64,000 nt of DNA from positions 827,682,556 through 827,746,555 of the forward strand of contig CM062816.1 of NCBI GenBank assembly GCA_031772625.1. The letters run 5' to 3'. This document shows, one piece after another, positions 12,337 through 23,316 of this stretch. The notes under the pieces are model-generated. The model saw only the letters and a program-made list of their open reading frames with translations. It searched no databases and was not told where the DNA came from. Source of the DNA: Pinus tabuliformis. Lineage: Eukaryota; Streptophyta; Pinopsida; Pinales; Pinaceae. The translations under genes were made by a program, and so were the position numbers. Within the stretch, counting starts at the first letter, position 1. Each line of letters begins with the position of its first letter.

Positions 12337-14646
12337 GTTACTTCCCTTTGGAATATTTAATGCACCTGCCACATTCCAGAGAGCAATTTTAGGTATTATT
12401 TCTAATCTAATTCATGATTGTGTGGAAGTATACATGGATGTCTTTACTATTTATGGTGATACTTTTGAGGAAGTTATTGAATGTTTGGAAAAAGTTCTTA
12501 TTAGTTCTAAAGAGGCAAACCTGTCATTAAGACATGAGATGTTTTATGATGTTCAATGAAGGGATTGTTTTAGGCCACCATATTTCAAGTGATGGAATTA
12601 AAGTGGATACATCTAAAGTAGAAATAAATTCCAAAATTTCAATTCCTATTTGTCAAAGATATGTTAGATGTTTTCTCGGATTTATTGGATATTATAGAAG
12701 ATTCATAGAAAATTTCACAAAAATAACCTCTTTGATTTTCAAAATCCTTACAAAAGATTATGAATTTGTTTGGAATTATCACTGCCAAAAAGCATTTGAG
12801 ACATTGAAACAAAAGATTACTGAAGCACCAATTCTAAGAGGACCTAATTGGTCCCTTCCCTTCCACATTTCTACTGATGCTTCAGATGCAACTCTAGGAG
12901 ATGTGTTGGGATAAAAAGATTTAACTTCTTATGTTATCTATTATACAAGAAGAAATTTGACTCCAACAAAGTTAAATTACACTGTAATAGAAAAGGAGTT
13001 TTTAGTTGTTGTACATACCATTAATAAGTTTCATCATCATTCATTATATCACTGGTTATGAAACTTTCATTCATACAGATCATTCTATCATTATATACCT
13101 AATGAATATACCAATTACTAATGGTGGAATTATAATATGGTTGTTATTGTTACAAGAATTCAACATTACTATTCTTGATAGACTGGGAAAAGAAAATATA
13201 GTTGTTGATTTTCTTTCCAAAATGCATAATAATAATGATAATGTTATTGTAAAATATAAATTTCTTGATGAATATATTTTTGCAGTATCTACTAAAACAC
13301 CCTGGTTTACAGATATTGCTAATTATTTGGCTACAAGAAAATTACCGCCACAACTATTAGCAAGGGAAAAGCAAAAAGTGATCAAAACTAGTGCACCTTA
13401 TTCATGGATAGATGGAGAATTGTACAAAACTGGACTTGATTTGATCATCCGAAGATGTGTTTGAGAAGATGAAGTACCTGAAATCTTGAAAGCTTTTCAT
13501 GATGAGCCATGTGGAGAAAACTTTACTGACAAAAGAACTGCCTACAAAATCCTTCTTTTGGGATATTATTGGCCATCAATTTTCAAGGATGCCAAATAAT
13601 ATGTCAAAATATGTGATAGTTTTCAAAGAATGGGGAAGCCTATTCCATTAGATGAAATGCCTCTACAACCACAGGTACTTGTAGAGCCTTTTGAAAAATG
13701 GGCTCTAGATTTTGTTGGACCAATAAATCCTCCATCTAAACAGAAAAGGTATATACTTGTTTGCACAAATTATGTGACAAAATGGGGAAAAGCTAAAGCT
13801 CTTTTATTAACAACTAAAAATGTTGTAGTTACATTTCTTTTTGAGGATATTTTTACTCATTTTGGTGTTCCAAGAGAAATTGTAATAGACCAAGGTTATC
13901 AATAAACATCCAAGTTGGTGAAAAAGATCATGGAGAAATATAAGATCAAGCATCAAAAGTCTACTCCATATCATCCACAAGCCAATGGACAAGTGGAATC
14001 CACCAAAAAAGTACTTGAAGCAATTCTTACCAAGACTATGCATTTGCATAGGAAGGATTGGGAAGAAAAGCTTCGAGAAGCACTATGGGCATATCGAACC
14101 ACATGTAGAAACACAACTGGACATACTTCTTATGAGCTCGTCTATGGGAAGCAAGTTTTGCTTTCAATTGAATTCCAAGTGGAGACCTTCAAAACAACAA
14201 CAAAATTTGGCCTTGATCTATGAGAAGCTCAAAAATAGAGACTAGCATAATTGAATTAGTTAGATGAGATCTGAAAAGATGTTATACAAAGAACCAACAT
14301 AGTTCAACAAAAAATATCAAAATGGAATGAAAAATTTATCAAAGCTAAAAATTTCAAGCAAGGTGATTGGGCTCTTCTTTTTTATTCCAAATCCAAATAT
14401 TTTCAAGGGAAATTTCAAACTCATTGGCTTGGTCACTATGTGATTGATACTATTTTTTATAATGGAGTAGTCAAAATAAAAACTATTGATAATGAACAAG
14501 TTAATTTTCTTGTTAATGGTCATAGATTAAGGTTGTATCATAAACCACTAACAAAGGAAGAGTTTATCAAATATTTGCAAGAGAATTATGAATTCAAGTT
14601 GGTCAAGAAAGGGGATTGTTCTCCTCATTCTCTAACTTCATTGTAG
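12337..14646 (+). pseudogene. pol: Element A pol, second part: RT, RNase H, integrase
   Basis: It resumes RT with YRLLPFGIFNAPATFQ directly after B's TSD. The catalytic box reads YMDVF, where active enzymes have YMDDF, so RT is inactivated. The thumb follows (LGHHISSDGIKVD, then FLGFIGYYRRFI), then RNase H with FHISTDASDATLG, catalytic Asp kept. The integrase zinc region (13480-13630) has lost residues (GEN for GGH, CDSF for CDSC). The core keeps ALDFVGPI, VIDQGYQ and TPYHPQANGQVE, and a C-terminal region follows to 14646. Stops and frame changes near 12560, 12915, 13465, 13905 and 14223 break it. There is no chromodomain, consistent with the Athila/Tat branch. Confidence 0.88.
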
Positions 14647-15138
14647 TTTTTCTTAATAATATAAATAAATAAATACATAAAGGTATAAGCATGACTACCA
14701 ACAATGTTGGAATACTTATATATAAAATCGTCGTTGAAACCCAAGGGTTCTTGGTAGTTTAGATTTTCATAATAAATTCCAAATTCCCTTTTATTATCCC
14801 TATTTCCTTATATCCTTCTTTTTCTAATAAATTTCAGGTGGTAAGCAATACTTCTAAAGACCAATTTCCTTCACTGATTATCAAAGCAGCATAAGAAATA
14901 AATAATATTTCCTCTGATCAAAGCAACAAAATTTCAAAATAAGAAACAATAGAATTTATGTCATTCTGCAACCGATCTTCAATTTTGCAACCAAGTATGA
15001 ATTCTACATATACAACAAAAATTCCACAGTAAAGGAATATCAAAGGAACTCACAAGAAAAGGTATGTAGGATGTTGAATTAATTTTCATAAAATAACATT
15101 ATATTTTAATTCATGGGATGATTTTTATTAAAGAAAAT
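14647..15138. other. Element A sequence after integrase, left of element C
   Basis: AT-rich non-coding sequence after A's integrase stop. Apart from the 5-bp duplication AAAAT at 15134-15138 (partner AAAAC at 29550-29554), I see no motif in it. Confidence 0.6.
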
Positions 15139-16085
15139 TGTTGGCTTAGTGGGTCCTAACCGAGGTTTAGAGTTAGTTTTTCCAAACAAATCCCTACACT
15201 ATTGGCCCTTTTTGCATCAACCTGCGGAGCCCAGACTGAAGTCTCACTCGAAGCAGTATGGGGGGATGCTGGAACCAAGTTTCCGCACCCAGAAATGAAC
15301 GTGATGTCATTTTATGCCCTGAATCTGCCTTCATGTAGATCAATAAGCCTTTAGGGCTTATCGATATAACTCCCCTTAATCAACTTCTATACCTTCGTGA
15401 ACAAAGAATAGGAGAATCCACAACTTATGCGTAACAAAGATTACGTATAACCCACTAATTATTCAGATTAACTTAAGTGTTTGATAACTTCAACATACAA
15501 CAAGATTATCTTCACGTAAAAAATTATCAGTAATTGCGTTCATATAACAATATAAGTCGTGTAAAGTCGCACATCAATATATCATTATTTCATAAACCCA
15601 TTATAACATAAGGCGCATTCATATAAACGGAAGTAAAGAGATAACATAAGTATTTCTGTACAATCTTCTTTATTGATAATCAGCTCAATCTTACAGACTC
15701 AAGACTTCCTTGCACACTCAACTGTAGGGGTCTGCGCACTCAGCTGCGGACTCTACTCTAGGCCTCTTTGTGCACAGTTGCAGAGCCTTCCTTCTACTCT
15801 AAGACTTCTTTGCTCTTACTCTTACTGGCCCATTACATTCATCTTCGTCTTCATTACTATGCCTTAGACTTTCTAAGACACATCTAGTTATACAATCCCA
15901 TGGTCCGCGGACCTTGGGTAGATCTTCAAAAGCTGAATCAACTTACATAAAAGAAGGGTAAAACCCTTTATGACACTTTAACTATCTACGTGCTCCACAA
16001 CCACAACTTGTGGAAACTTTACATTTTATACAACAAAACTTGGGCTTTTGCCCCAAAATTGACCTTAGGGGACCCCATCCCAACA
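15139..16085 (-). repeat. 3' LTR of element C (left copy)
   Basis: TGTTGGCTTAG to CATCCCAACA, 947 bp. Its first ~260 bp recur at 29009-29266 in the same orientation and at 29292-29549 inverted. On the minus strand it reads TGTTGGGATGGG onward with a TATA-like GTATAAAATG near its start. It includes a short perfect stem, ATAAGCC-TTTAG-GGCTTAT, near 15342-15361, present in all three copies. Confidence 0.85.
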
Positions 16086-16100
16086 AGCCCCCAACACAAA
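16086..16100 (-). promoter_or_regulatory. Polypurine tract of element C
   Basis: Read on the minus strand, GTGTTGGGGGCT directly precedes the LTR start TGTTGGG at 16085. It is short but correctly placed to prime plus-strand synthesis. Confidence 0.5.
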
Positions 16101-16472
16101 GCTCATGACTTGCCCTCGAGTCACTCTGCTGGCGTGGAGATCTTACTGCGAAGACCTCCCAACTCTACTTGTGCCACTTCAACTTCAACCGCTCTCTGCA
16201 TGGCTACCTGTTTGATCTTCTATGTTGTTGATCCTGCACTGTCCTCCTTGATTTTTTGCTACATGCTCTGGAGGCTCGCCAACTTCTCCTGAATGTTGGC
16301 GGAGATAATGTAGGCCTCATCTAGCCAAGGCCCCAATCTGGCCTTGAGGACTACCTCTCTCTTCTATGTTGCTTCCACCTGTGTAAACAGTTGTCTCACC
16401 TCCTGCAATAGCAAGGTGTTGTGTGGCAACAACAGTGTGTGTCGTTTTCCTTACTTCATCTTACTGTTGCTG
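16101..16472 (-). pseudogene. Element C coiled-coil ORF, C-terminal part
   Basis: This is the continuation of the reading frame at 21386-22242 after removal of element E. It translates on the minus strand into Leu/Ala/Glu/Lys-rich helix-forming sequence, for example PWLDEAYIISANIQEKLASL followed by KIKQVAMQRAVEVEVAQVEL, broken by several stops. It runs to just before the polypurine tract. The function is unknown. The composition suggests a long coiled coil. Confidence 0.5.
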
Positions 16473-16477
16473 GAGTT

Positions 16478-16910
16478 TGTAGGTTTTAAACCGGTATAGA
16501 AATTACCTGCACACGAATTCTAAAACACAAAAAATAAACAATGTGAGAGCATAACACATAAGACACATATACACAGAGATTTTCCCCTGGATCCAAAAAC
16601 TGGGACTACCAGCTTGATTTTTCGTTATGTTCCTTTCAATGTTACAATACATATTTATACATGCCGAAGCATCTAATACCATGGACCGAAAACCATCGCG
16701 TCCAAAACCATGTGCGAAAAACATGCACAAAACCATACGTGGGTCCGCCCAACCTAGCATAGGGTCCAAAACCAAAATTTTCTGGGGCGCTACCCCAAAA
16801 CCCATAAAGTGGGGTTGCGGGTACACCTCAAACCCCCTGTGACCTCCCCCCCTCTAACCCCTGGTTAACTACGTGGGCTAGTCGTGGAAAGAATATAACA
16901 CAACCCAACA
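16478..16910 (-). repeat. 3' LTR of element E (left copy)
   Basis: TGTAGGTTTT to CAACCCAACA, 433 bp, matching 20949-21380. Most differences from the right copy are transitions. Confidence 0.93.
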
Positions 16911-16921
16911 TTCTCCCACTT
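16911..16921 (-). promoter_or_regulatory. Polypurine tract of element E
   Basis: Minus strand AAGTGGGAGAA lies immediately upstream of the 3' LTR start TGTTGGG. Confidence 0.75.
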
Positions 16922-16959
16922 GTTGTTTTCTTTCCACAGGGGGCCACAAGAGAGCTTAG

Positions 16960-17331
16960 TCATTTTTCTAGACCTAAAACACCCATTATCTCTCTACACC
17001 AAGAGAACTTCTCAGAGCTCATAGATTTTGTCAATGCATCTGCAATATTCTTCAAAGTGTCCACCTTTACCAGCAACACCTTTTTGTCTTCTATCATATC
17101 CATCACAAATTGATACTGAACATTAATGTGCTTTGTCTTTGAATGATATGCAGGGTTCTTTGCCAAGAAAATTGCACTTTGGTTGTCACAGTCTATCCTT
17201 ATAGCTCCGTGTACTAACCCCATACTTGAACACAATCTTTGCAACCAAACTGCTTCCTTGCTTGCATGAGTGGCTGCCATGTATTTTGCCTTTGTAGTTG
17301 ATAGTGCCACTATATATTGTTTCTTACTCAT
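16960..17331 (-). pseudogene. pol: Element E RNase H domain
   Basis: The minus-strand frame opens with MSKKQYIVALSTTKAKYMAA (families have EAEY or KAEY, so the acidic Glu is now Lys). It continues through IDCDNQSAIFLAKNPAYHSK and KTKHINVQYQF to KNIADALTKSM, the usual Copia RNase H order. The stop at the 3' end sits about 45 nt before the polypurine tract, as expected. This domain removes the RNA strand during cDNA synthesis. It joins the RT frame after a stop at 17335-17346. The K-for-E change at a catalytic position would inactivate it. Confidence 0.88.
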
Positions 17332-17346
17332 CCAACTGACTGCACC

Positions 17347-18410
17347 TCAAAATAGGTTAAACACATACCCACTTGTAGATCTTCTCTGATCCAAATCTCC
17401 AGCCCAGTCTGCATCAACAAAGCCATGGATATCCAAAACTTTGTCCAATCCTGGTCTTCCTTGGTAGCAAAAACCATAATCTCTAGTGCCACACAAATAC
17501 CTGAAAACCCGCTTCACTACTATCCAATGCTCCTTCCCTGGTTTTGACATAAACCTACTCAATACTCCCATGGCATGTACAATGTCTGGTCTAATACAAA
17601 CCATTGCATACATTAGGCTACTGACTGCACTTGCATACGGAACATGGGACATATCCTCTTCCACTTCTTGTGTCTTGGGACATTGTTCAGCGGATAATTT
17701 TACACCTACAGGAATAGGAACCTTCACCGGTTTACTATCTTGCATATTAAACCTCTGTAGTATTGTCTCGACATACTTCCTCTAGTTTAATCAGAGCTTC
17801 CTCTTTACCTAATCTCTTTTAATTTCCATGCCCAAAATATAGTTGCAGCACCAAGATCTTTCATGTCAAATTTGGAGGACAAGACCAGATAAATAACACG
17901 GTCACCAATTAATTTAAAATACACACAGTGATCTGCTTTGCTTCTAATGAAGCCAAGTCTCTGTATAAATGTATCAAATTTCTGATACCACATCCTTGGT
18001 GACTATTTTAACCCATACATAAACTTCTTTAACTTGCATATCAGTTCTTTCTTACCCTTCACCGCAAAGCCTTCAGGTTGCTTCATGTAGATATCCTCTT
18101 CTAGATCCCCATGAAGAAATGTTGTCTTCACATCCATCTGTTCTACCTCAAAATAAAAGGCAGTAGAAACAGATAAAAGTAACGTAATAGAAGTTACCTT
18201 GGCAATGGGAGAAAAAATATCACCATAATCAATTCCCAACACCTGGGAATAACCTTTTGCTACCAACCGAGCTTTGTATTTCTCCACTTTTCCTTTTGCA
18301 TTTGTCTTCTTCTTGAACACCCATTTGTTGTCAATGGGTTTCCTTCCAATTGGCAACTCCACTAGATCCCAAGCCTCATTTTTGTGAAAAGATGCCATTT
18401 CATCAACCAT
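17347..18410 (-). pseudogene. pol: Element E reverse transcriptase, catalytic box deleted
   Basis: The RT starts with MVDEMASFHKNEAWDLVELP and NKWVFKKKTNAKGKVEKYKA. It contains FSPIAKVTSITLLL and QMDVKTTFLHGDLEEDIYM, then FMYGLK followed by TAG (from a likely CAG). At about 17880 the frame goes directly from DRVIYLVL to SSKFDMKDLG. The roughly 20-residue segment that normally lies there, with the YVDD catalytic box, is missing without loss of frame. A frame change follows at about 17830. The C-terminal part 17347-17745 has SSLMYAMVCIRPDIVHAMGV and VDADWAGDLDQRRSTSGYVF. The enzyme cannot polymerise. Confidence 0.88.
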
Positions 18411-18419
18411 GGCCTCTTT

Positions 18420-20094
18420 CTAGAGTTTTCCATCCTCTGAATCTACTGCTTCCTTCACAGTTCTGGGATCATCATCAGTAATAGATAAAGAAAAATTTGA
18501 ACAGAAAGAAGATGGACTATACCTTTCTGGCTGCCTTCTTTCTCGAACTAATCTTCTTACACCCGGAGTTTGTGGCTTTTCATATTCTAATTCATCTTCT
18601 ACTGTAGAGTCTGATTCTTCCTCCTTTAGCTCAAACTCTATCTTCTCAGGTTCCTTTGGTTGAACTTCATGTTTAATACCATATTTCACCTCTCTGAACA
18701 CCACATCTCGGTTGTACACAACCTTCCTTGTTACTGGGCTCCAAAGCTTATAAGCCTTTAAACCATCCTTATATCCAATAAAGATGCACTTTTCAGATTT
18801 ACTATCTAACTTGGTTCGTTTCTCCTTTGGAACATGTACATATGCATCACATCCAAATACCCTCAGATGTGAAAGAGAGGGTTTCTTACCAGTCCATACC
18901 TCTTGTGGAGTCTTATCCTCCAACACTAATGAAGGTGATCTATTGACCAGGTAACATGCTGTCTCCACCGCCTTTGCCCAAAATTCTTGTCCTAACTTGA
19001 CACCACTAAGCATGCTTCTTTCCCTTTCCATCAATGTCTTGTGTATTCTTTCTGCAACTCCATTTTCCTGAGGTGTATATGGAGTAGTCTTCTGCAGTGC
19101 TATACCACACTTCTTACAGAATTCTTCAAATTCCTTGTTGCAAAACTCTCCACCATTATCTATCCTCAGCATATTTATCTCCTTCTCTATCTGATTTTCC
19201 ACGAGAGCCTTAAATTATTTAAACCTGTCAAAGACTTCAGATTTCTTCTTAAGGAAATATATCCATGTATTCCTTAAGAAGTCATCTATAAATGATACAT
19301 AGTACACAGACTTACCTAGTGATGGAACCTTCACAGGTCCAAACACATCACTGTGCAAAAGCTCTAATATATGTTTCGTCCTCTTACCACCAAAGGGGAA
19401 ACTCACCCGATTCTGCTTCCCATATACACAATTTTCACAGAAATCAAAGTCCAAAGAGCTATTACTCATACCTTCTACCATACCTTTATCATGAAGTATT
19501 GGAAGGCCCTTCTCTCCAATATGTCCAAGCCTTTGATACCACAACATGGTCTTCTCTCCAGAGACCACTAGATTTTCTGCTCCACTTTCAGGAACCATAG
19601 AACTGTTGCACCCATCAACAATAGTGCTACCTTGTAGCTTGTACAGAGTTCCAATACGAACTCCCCGCATCAATACCAGTGCTCCCCGATTCATCTTGCA
19701 GGTATCTTTCTCGAACACTGTCTTTACACCTGCATCATCCATTTTGCTTACAGAAATCAGATTTCTAGCCAATGCAGGAATATGTAGAACACCCGGAAGT
19801 GTTCTAACCCTTCCACCTTGCAACTTCAACTTTACTTTTCCGCAACCAACGATTCTAGCCTTCCTGTCATCCCCAAGAAGACATCACCACCATCGTATTT
19901 CTCATACTCGCAGAACCACTCTCTATGGGGAGTGAAGTGAAAGGATGCACCTGAGTCAATCAACCATGCCTCATGATCTACATGTGTACTTGAAGAAGCC
20001 AAGTACACATCCCCGCCTTCATCTGAGGTGGTTTTCGCCTCTACAGAAGGAGCATCATTAGATCCCTTTCCTTTATCAGGAGCTTTATATTACA
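18420..20094 (-). pseudogene. pol: Element E protease and integrase
   Basis: The protease is at 19830-20000, with WLIDSGASFHFTPHREW holding the catalytic DSGA. The GAG-pre-integrase zinc region is at about 19390-19560: MLWYQRLGHIGEKGLPIL and CENCVYGKQNRVSF. The integrase core has LHSDVFGPVKVPSLGKSVYY, IDDF, then after one stop (19203-19214) NMLRIDNGGEFCNKEFEEFC and TPYTPQENGVAERIHKTLME. That gives all three catalytic acids of D,D-E. The C-terminal FLGYK-like region (KCIFIGYKDGLKAYKLWSP) ends at 18420. Apart from one stop and the upstream frameshift this part is well preserved. The enzyme inserts cDNA into the genome. Confidence 0.9.
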
Positions 20095-20826
20095 GTCCCT
20101 TTTGAAGTGCCCTTCCTTTCTGCATTTCCAGCACACCACCTTTATAGCTTTTCCTAGAGATTTAGATCTCCCTCTAGATTTAGATCTCCCACTCGATGAC
20201 TTATTTTTGTTTCTATTTTGGGACCGTCCACGTACAGACAAGGCATCACCATTCCAGCTCTCCATATTTTTCCATCTCATCTCCTCCGTCAGCAAGGCTG
20301 AGACTATTTCATCAAATTGCAAGGTAGTTGCATTGCTACCTATTGCAATAACCAGACTATCCCATGAATCTGGTAGAGAACACAACAAACTAATGCACTT
20401 ATCTTCATCTAAAATTTTAATCTCAACAGATGCTAACTAACTTACCATAGTATTAAATGCGTTCATATGCTCTGTTACTAAGTCTCCATCTTTCATCCTC
20501 AGGTTATACAGCTTTTTCATCAGGAACATTTTATTCACCAGAGACTTAGATTGGTACAAAGTCCCTAACTTGTCCCACAAAGCCTTTTTTGTAGCTTCCC
20601 CTGATACATTCAACAATACTGAATCTGAGACACACAATCGTATTTTGCTCTTTGCCTTCCGATTCAATTTCTTCCATTCTTCATCAAACACTCCCGTTGG
20701 TTTAGTACCCGGATCTACTGTGATCCACTGATCTTTATCCACCAACAGATCCTCCATCTTGAGTTTCCACAACTCAAAACTCTGACCATTAAATTTCTCG
20801 ATCTCTATCTTTCCACTCCTCACCAT
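20095..20826 (-). pseudogene. gag: Element E gag
   Basis: It begins at ATG 20826 with MVRSGKIEIEKFNGQSFELW, the start of a UBN2-type Copia capsid. One in-frame TAA near 20437 (consistent with CAA to TAA) interrupts it. The frame then continues with SLLCSLPDSWDSLVIAIGSN and an Arg/Ser-rich stretch, to a single CCHC knuckle CWKCRKEGHFKRDC at about 20100-20140. A frameshift just after the knuckle separates it from protease. It lies about 110 nt downstream of the primer site, as expected. It would form the particle and bind RNA. Confidence 0.88.
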
Positions 20827-20934
20827 ATTCTTTTAACACCAGAATCAATCTCGCAAATCTCTCACTGAACAGGGTCTACCACAGGCCCGAGCGAAACCCC
20901 TTAGCAACAAAGGCATCCCCTTGAAGCCAAAACA

Positions 20935-20946
20935 GCTCCAATACCA
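20935..20946 (-). other. Primer binding site of element E
   Basis: Minus strand TGGTATTGGAGC, 2 nt from the right LTR. It resembles the initiator-Met site TGGTATCAGAGC with two changes. Confidence 0.75.
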
Positions 20947-20948
20947 AA

Positions 20949-21380
20949 TGTAGGTTTTAACCCCGTACATAAATTACCTGCATACAAATTCTAAAACACA
21001 GAAAATAAACAATGCAAGAGCATAACACATAAAACACATATACATAGATATTTTCCCCTGGATCCCAAAACTGGGACTACCAGCTTGATTTTTCATTATG
21101 TTCCTTTCAATGTTACAATACATATTTATACATGCCAAAGCATCCAATACCATGGAATGAAAACCATCGTATCCAAAACCATGTGCGAAAAACATGCACA
21201 AACCATAGGTGGGTCCGCCAAACCTAACATAGGGTCCAAAACCAAAATTTTCTGAGGCGTTGCCCCGGACCCCATAAAGTGGGGTTATGGGTACACCTTA
21301 AACCCCTTGTGACCTCCCTCTCTCTAACCCCCGATTAACTATGTGGGCAAGTCGTGGAAAGAATATAACACAACCCAACA
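20949..21380 (-). repeat. 5' LTR of element E (right copy)
   Basis: 432 bp with ends TGTAGG/CCAACA and followed by the TSD GAGTT. Confidence 0.93.
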
Positions 21381-21385
21381 GAGTT

Positions 21386-22242
21386 CGTGAGCTTCTGTAT
21401 TCAAGGCTTGTAGGGTGGGATCTTCCTGTAGATCCATGACTACCTCCATTGCTTTCTCAAAAAGCGCGGTGTAGTCTACCACCTCAGCATCCACTGTCAT
21501 AACTCCATCCTTCACAATGGCTTAGCGTTGTGCCCTGACCTCTGGCGGAGTTGAAGGTTGTGACTTCAATTCTAATTCTGTGATCTTCAAGTTTAGCTCA
21601 AATTGAACTCTAGCCATTTCTATCTTGGCGTCGCGCACGCCTGCAGCCAGCTTTCTGATCTTCGCCTCCAATGGTGCTTCCTCGGGTATATGTAATCCAG
21701 GAACTGTTCTGTAGGCTTCTGCCACCGTAGCTGCAAGCTGGTTGTTTTGTGTCTGGAATTTATTATGTGCCTCAAGAATCGTTGATTTCTCAACAAACAT
21801 TTGTTCGTTGTTTACTTGATACTCTCTTATAAGGCTCAGTGCGTGCTGCTCCCGAGCTTTAACCTCTGCTATCACACCTGCTTGTAGCGTGTGAAGAAAC
21901 TCACTGGGGAGTGTGGCCAAGTTGAGGTCGATGTTCTTCAAAGAGCTAACAACAGCCTTGTTAGCAGCTGCCTCCGCACTCAACGATCCATCTGGCAGCG
22001 CGACTGCCCAGAGATCTAGTGATCGGACCATTTCGGTTGCTTGAGTGGTTCCTGTTGCCAAACTTGTTGATGCAGTGCTGCTCTGCCTTGCGCCCACCTG
22101 GATCCTAGTAGTCTGAATTTGCAGCTCGCACAAATCCTTCTGAATGGTGCTCAGTGCCTACTTTTGCTGCTTCTCAAACTGTTGTAATAGTTTTGTGGTG
22201 GTATCCCCCACCTTATCACCTATTTCATCTAGGTCTGCCATG
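21386..22242 (-). pseudogene. Element C coiled-coil ORF fused to RT, N-terminal part
   Basis: On the minus strand the RT frame of C passes without a frame change into this stretch. It contains LDEIGDKVGDTTTKLLQQFE, one stop (CAG-to-TAG type), and then a 203-codon open frame (21522-22133) rich in Ala, Leu, Glu, Gln and Thr with heptad-like spacing. An example is ALSLIREYQVNNEQMFVEKS. No catalytic motif, zinc knuckle or membrane segment is visible. It takes the place where RNase H and integrase should be. I do not recognise the family. It could be a piece of an accessory ORF brought next to RT by deletion. Element E splits it, and the rest is at 16101-16472. Confidence 0.6.
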
Positions 22243-22559
22243 AGTCCTTGCCTGCATACTACATGACCCAGCAATATCCCAAAAGGGACACAGAACAAGC
22301 ATTTATTTAGGTTTAGCGCAATCTGATACCTTCAGCATGTATCCAACATTAAGCGCAGACTGTCTACATAGCACTTAACTAGCCTAAACACTGTCCAATC
22401 ATCGAAATAAACCTCCAAGAACTTGTGAATGAACTCCTTGAACGCCGCGATGACCACATTGGAGAAGATCACCGACACATTCTTACGTCCAAAAGGAATC
22501 ACTGTATGCTGGAAACATCCCCACTCTATCGCAAAGGTGGTATTACTTCTGTCTTTTGG
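22243..22559 (-). pseudogene. pol: Element C reverse transcriptase, C-terminal half
   Basis: The minus frame contains TTFAIEWGCFQHTVIPFGRK, NVSVIFSNVVIAAFKEFIHK and the catalytic box FLEVYFDDWTVF. After one TGA (CGA-to-TGA type), QIALNLNKCLFC and GILLGHVVC form the start of the thumb. The gypsy RT then stops short. Where the connection, RNase H and integrase should follow, the coiled-coil frame begins. The N-terminal half of this RT lies at 24857-25392, separated by the insertion of D. Confidence 0.88.
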
Positions 22560-22564
22560 CACAA

Positions 22565-22895
22565 TGTTAGGCCCCTATACTACTAGTGTAACCCCTTATT
22601 GTTATTAGTATAACCCACTTATTATATTGATGTACCATGTAGTGCCCATATTGTTACTATTATGCCACATAGAAGCCCACCATCGTTACTGTTGTGCCCT
22701 ACAATATTATTGTTATGTAGGCTTTGATTGTATTGGGACCACTTAGACTCCTATATATAGAAAGGAGGTATTTTCATTTGTATCATCCAAGAATTGTTCA
22801 TTTATGTAATGTAAAGGAGGTTGCCCCCTCGAAGAGGCTGAATTCTAAGGCGTTGATCTTTCTTTTCTATCTTTTCTTGAGCTGGTTTCATAACA
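22565..22895 (+). repeat. 5' LTR of element D
   Basis: TGTTAGGCCC to CATAACA, 331 bp. It contains a TATA box-like CTATATATAGAAAG at about 22751. Identical to 24521-24851 except for one base. Confidence 0.96.
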
Positions 22896-22897
22896 TT

Positions 22898-22910
22898 TGG
22901 TATCAGAGCT
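22898..22910 (+). other. Primer binding site of element D
   Basis: TGGTATCAGAGCT, a perfect initiator-Met tRNA type site, 2 nt after the 5' LTR. Confidence 0.92.
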
Positions 22911-23316
22911 TTGGATTCTAGGGTTTCGCTGCTCCAAACAGGTCATCGTGGAATTTTCGGTATAACTTTTTTTCTGTGACGTTTCAGAAGTCGAAAAAAA
23001 AACCCATTTGAGAAGAATTGGCGCTAAACCTTGGGCCCGAATTTTAGATCTGTTCGCGCGATATTTTCGGAGATATTATCTGCGGAAGTTGGTCTTTGTG
23101 CAGACTCCTAAATTACACTCAAAACAGGTGACCTGGGGAAAATCGTCATAACTTTCTTTCTGAGCATCGGATTGAAATTTCGTAAGAAGGTACAGAAAGA
23201 GGACGGACTGTAGTTTTTGTTTATATATTTTTCAGAGTCAAAGGTTGAAACAGTGACACGTGGCCCTTCATACAAGTTCGCTCTACTGAATTACACTAGT
23301 AGTATAGGGGCCTAAC
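22911..23316 (+). other. Element D leader, with an inverted LTR terminus at its end
   Basis: About 400 bp of non-coding leader. Bases 23291-23317 are the exact reverse complement of the first 27 bases of the LTR (22565-22591). The last base of that inverted end is the A of the ORF's ATG. No capsid coding is found here, although full-length relatives carry the Gag capsid between leader and knuckle. Confidence 0.85.

Larger units (their letters stand above)
16478..21380 (-). mobile_element. Element E: Ty1/copia element, Tork/TNT1-like
   Basis: This 4903-bp insertion has LTRs of 433 and 432 bp, a perfect TSD GAGTT (16473-16477 and 21381-21385), a primer site at 20935-20946 and a polypurine tract at 16911. 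One gag-pol set lies on the minus strand in Copia order (gag, protease, integrase, RT, RNase H). It is inserted in C's coiled-coil ORF. The LTR copies differ at roughly 30 of 432 sites by eye. It is inactive: a few stops, one frameshift and a deletion of the RT catalytic box. The similarity to TNT1-type pol (Tork lineage) is judged from the integrase and RNase H motifs. Confidence 0.93.

Noticed and set aside
19041..19935. Several + strand frames of 66-129 codons
   Set aside because: They are opposite-strand shadows of element E's well-preserved protease and integrase on the minus strand.
22724..22921. Frame repeated at 24680-24940
   Set aside because: Part of the two near-identical LTRs of element D.
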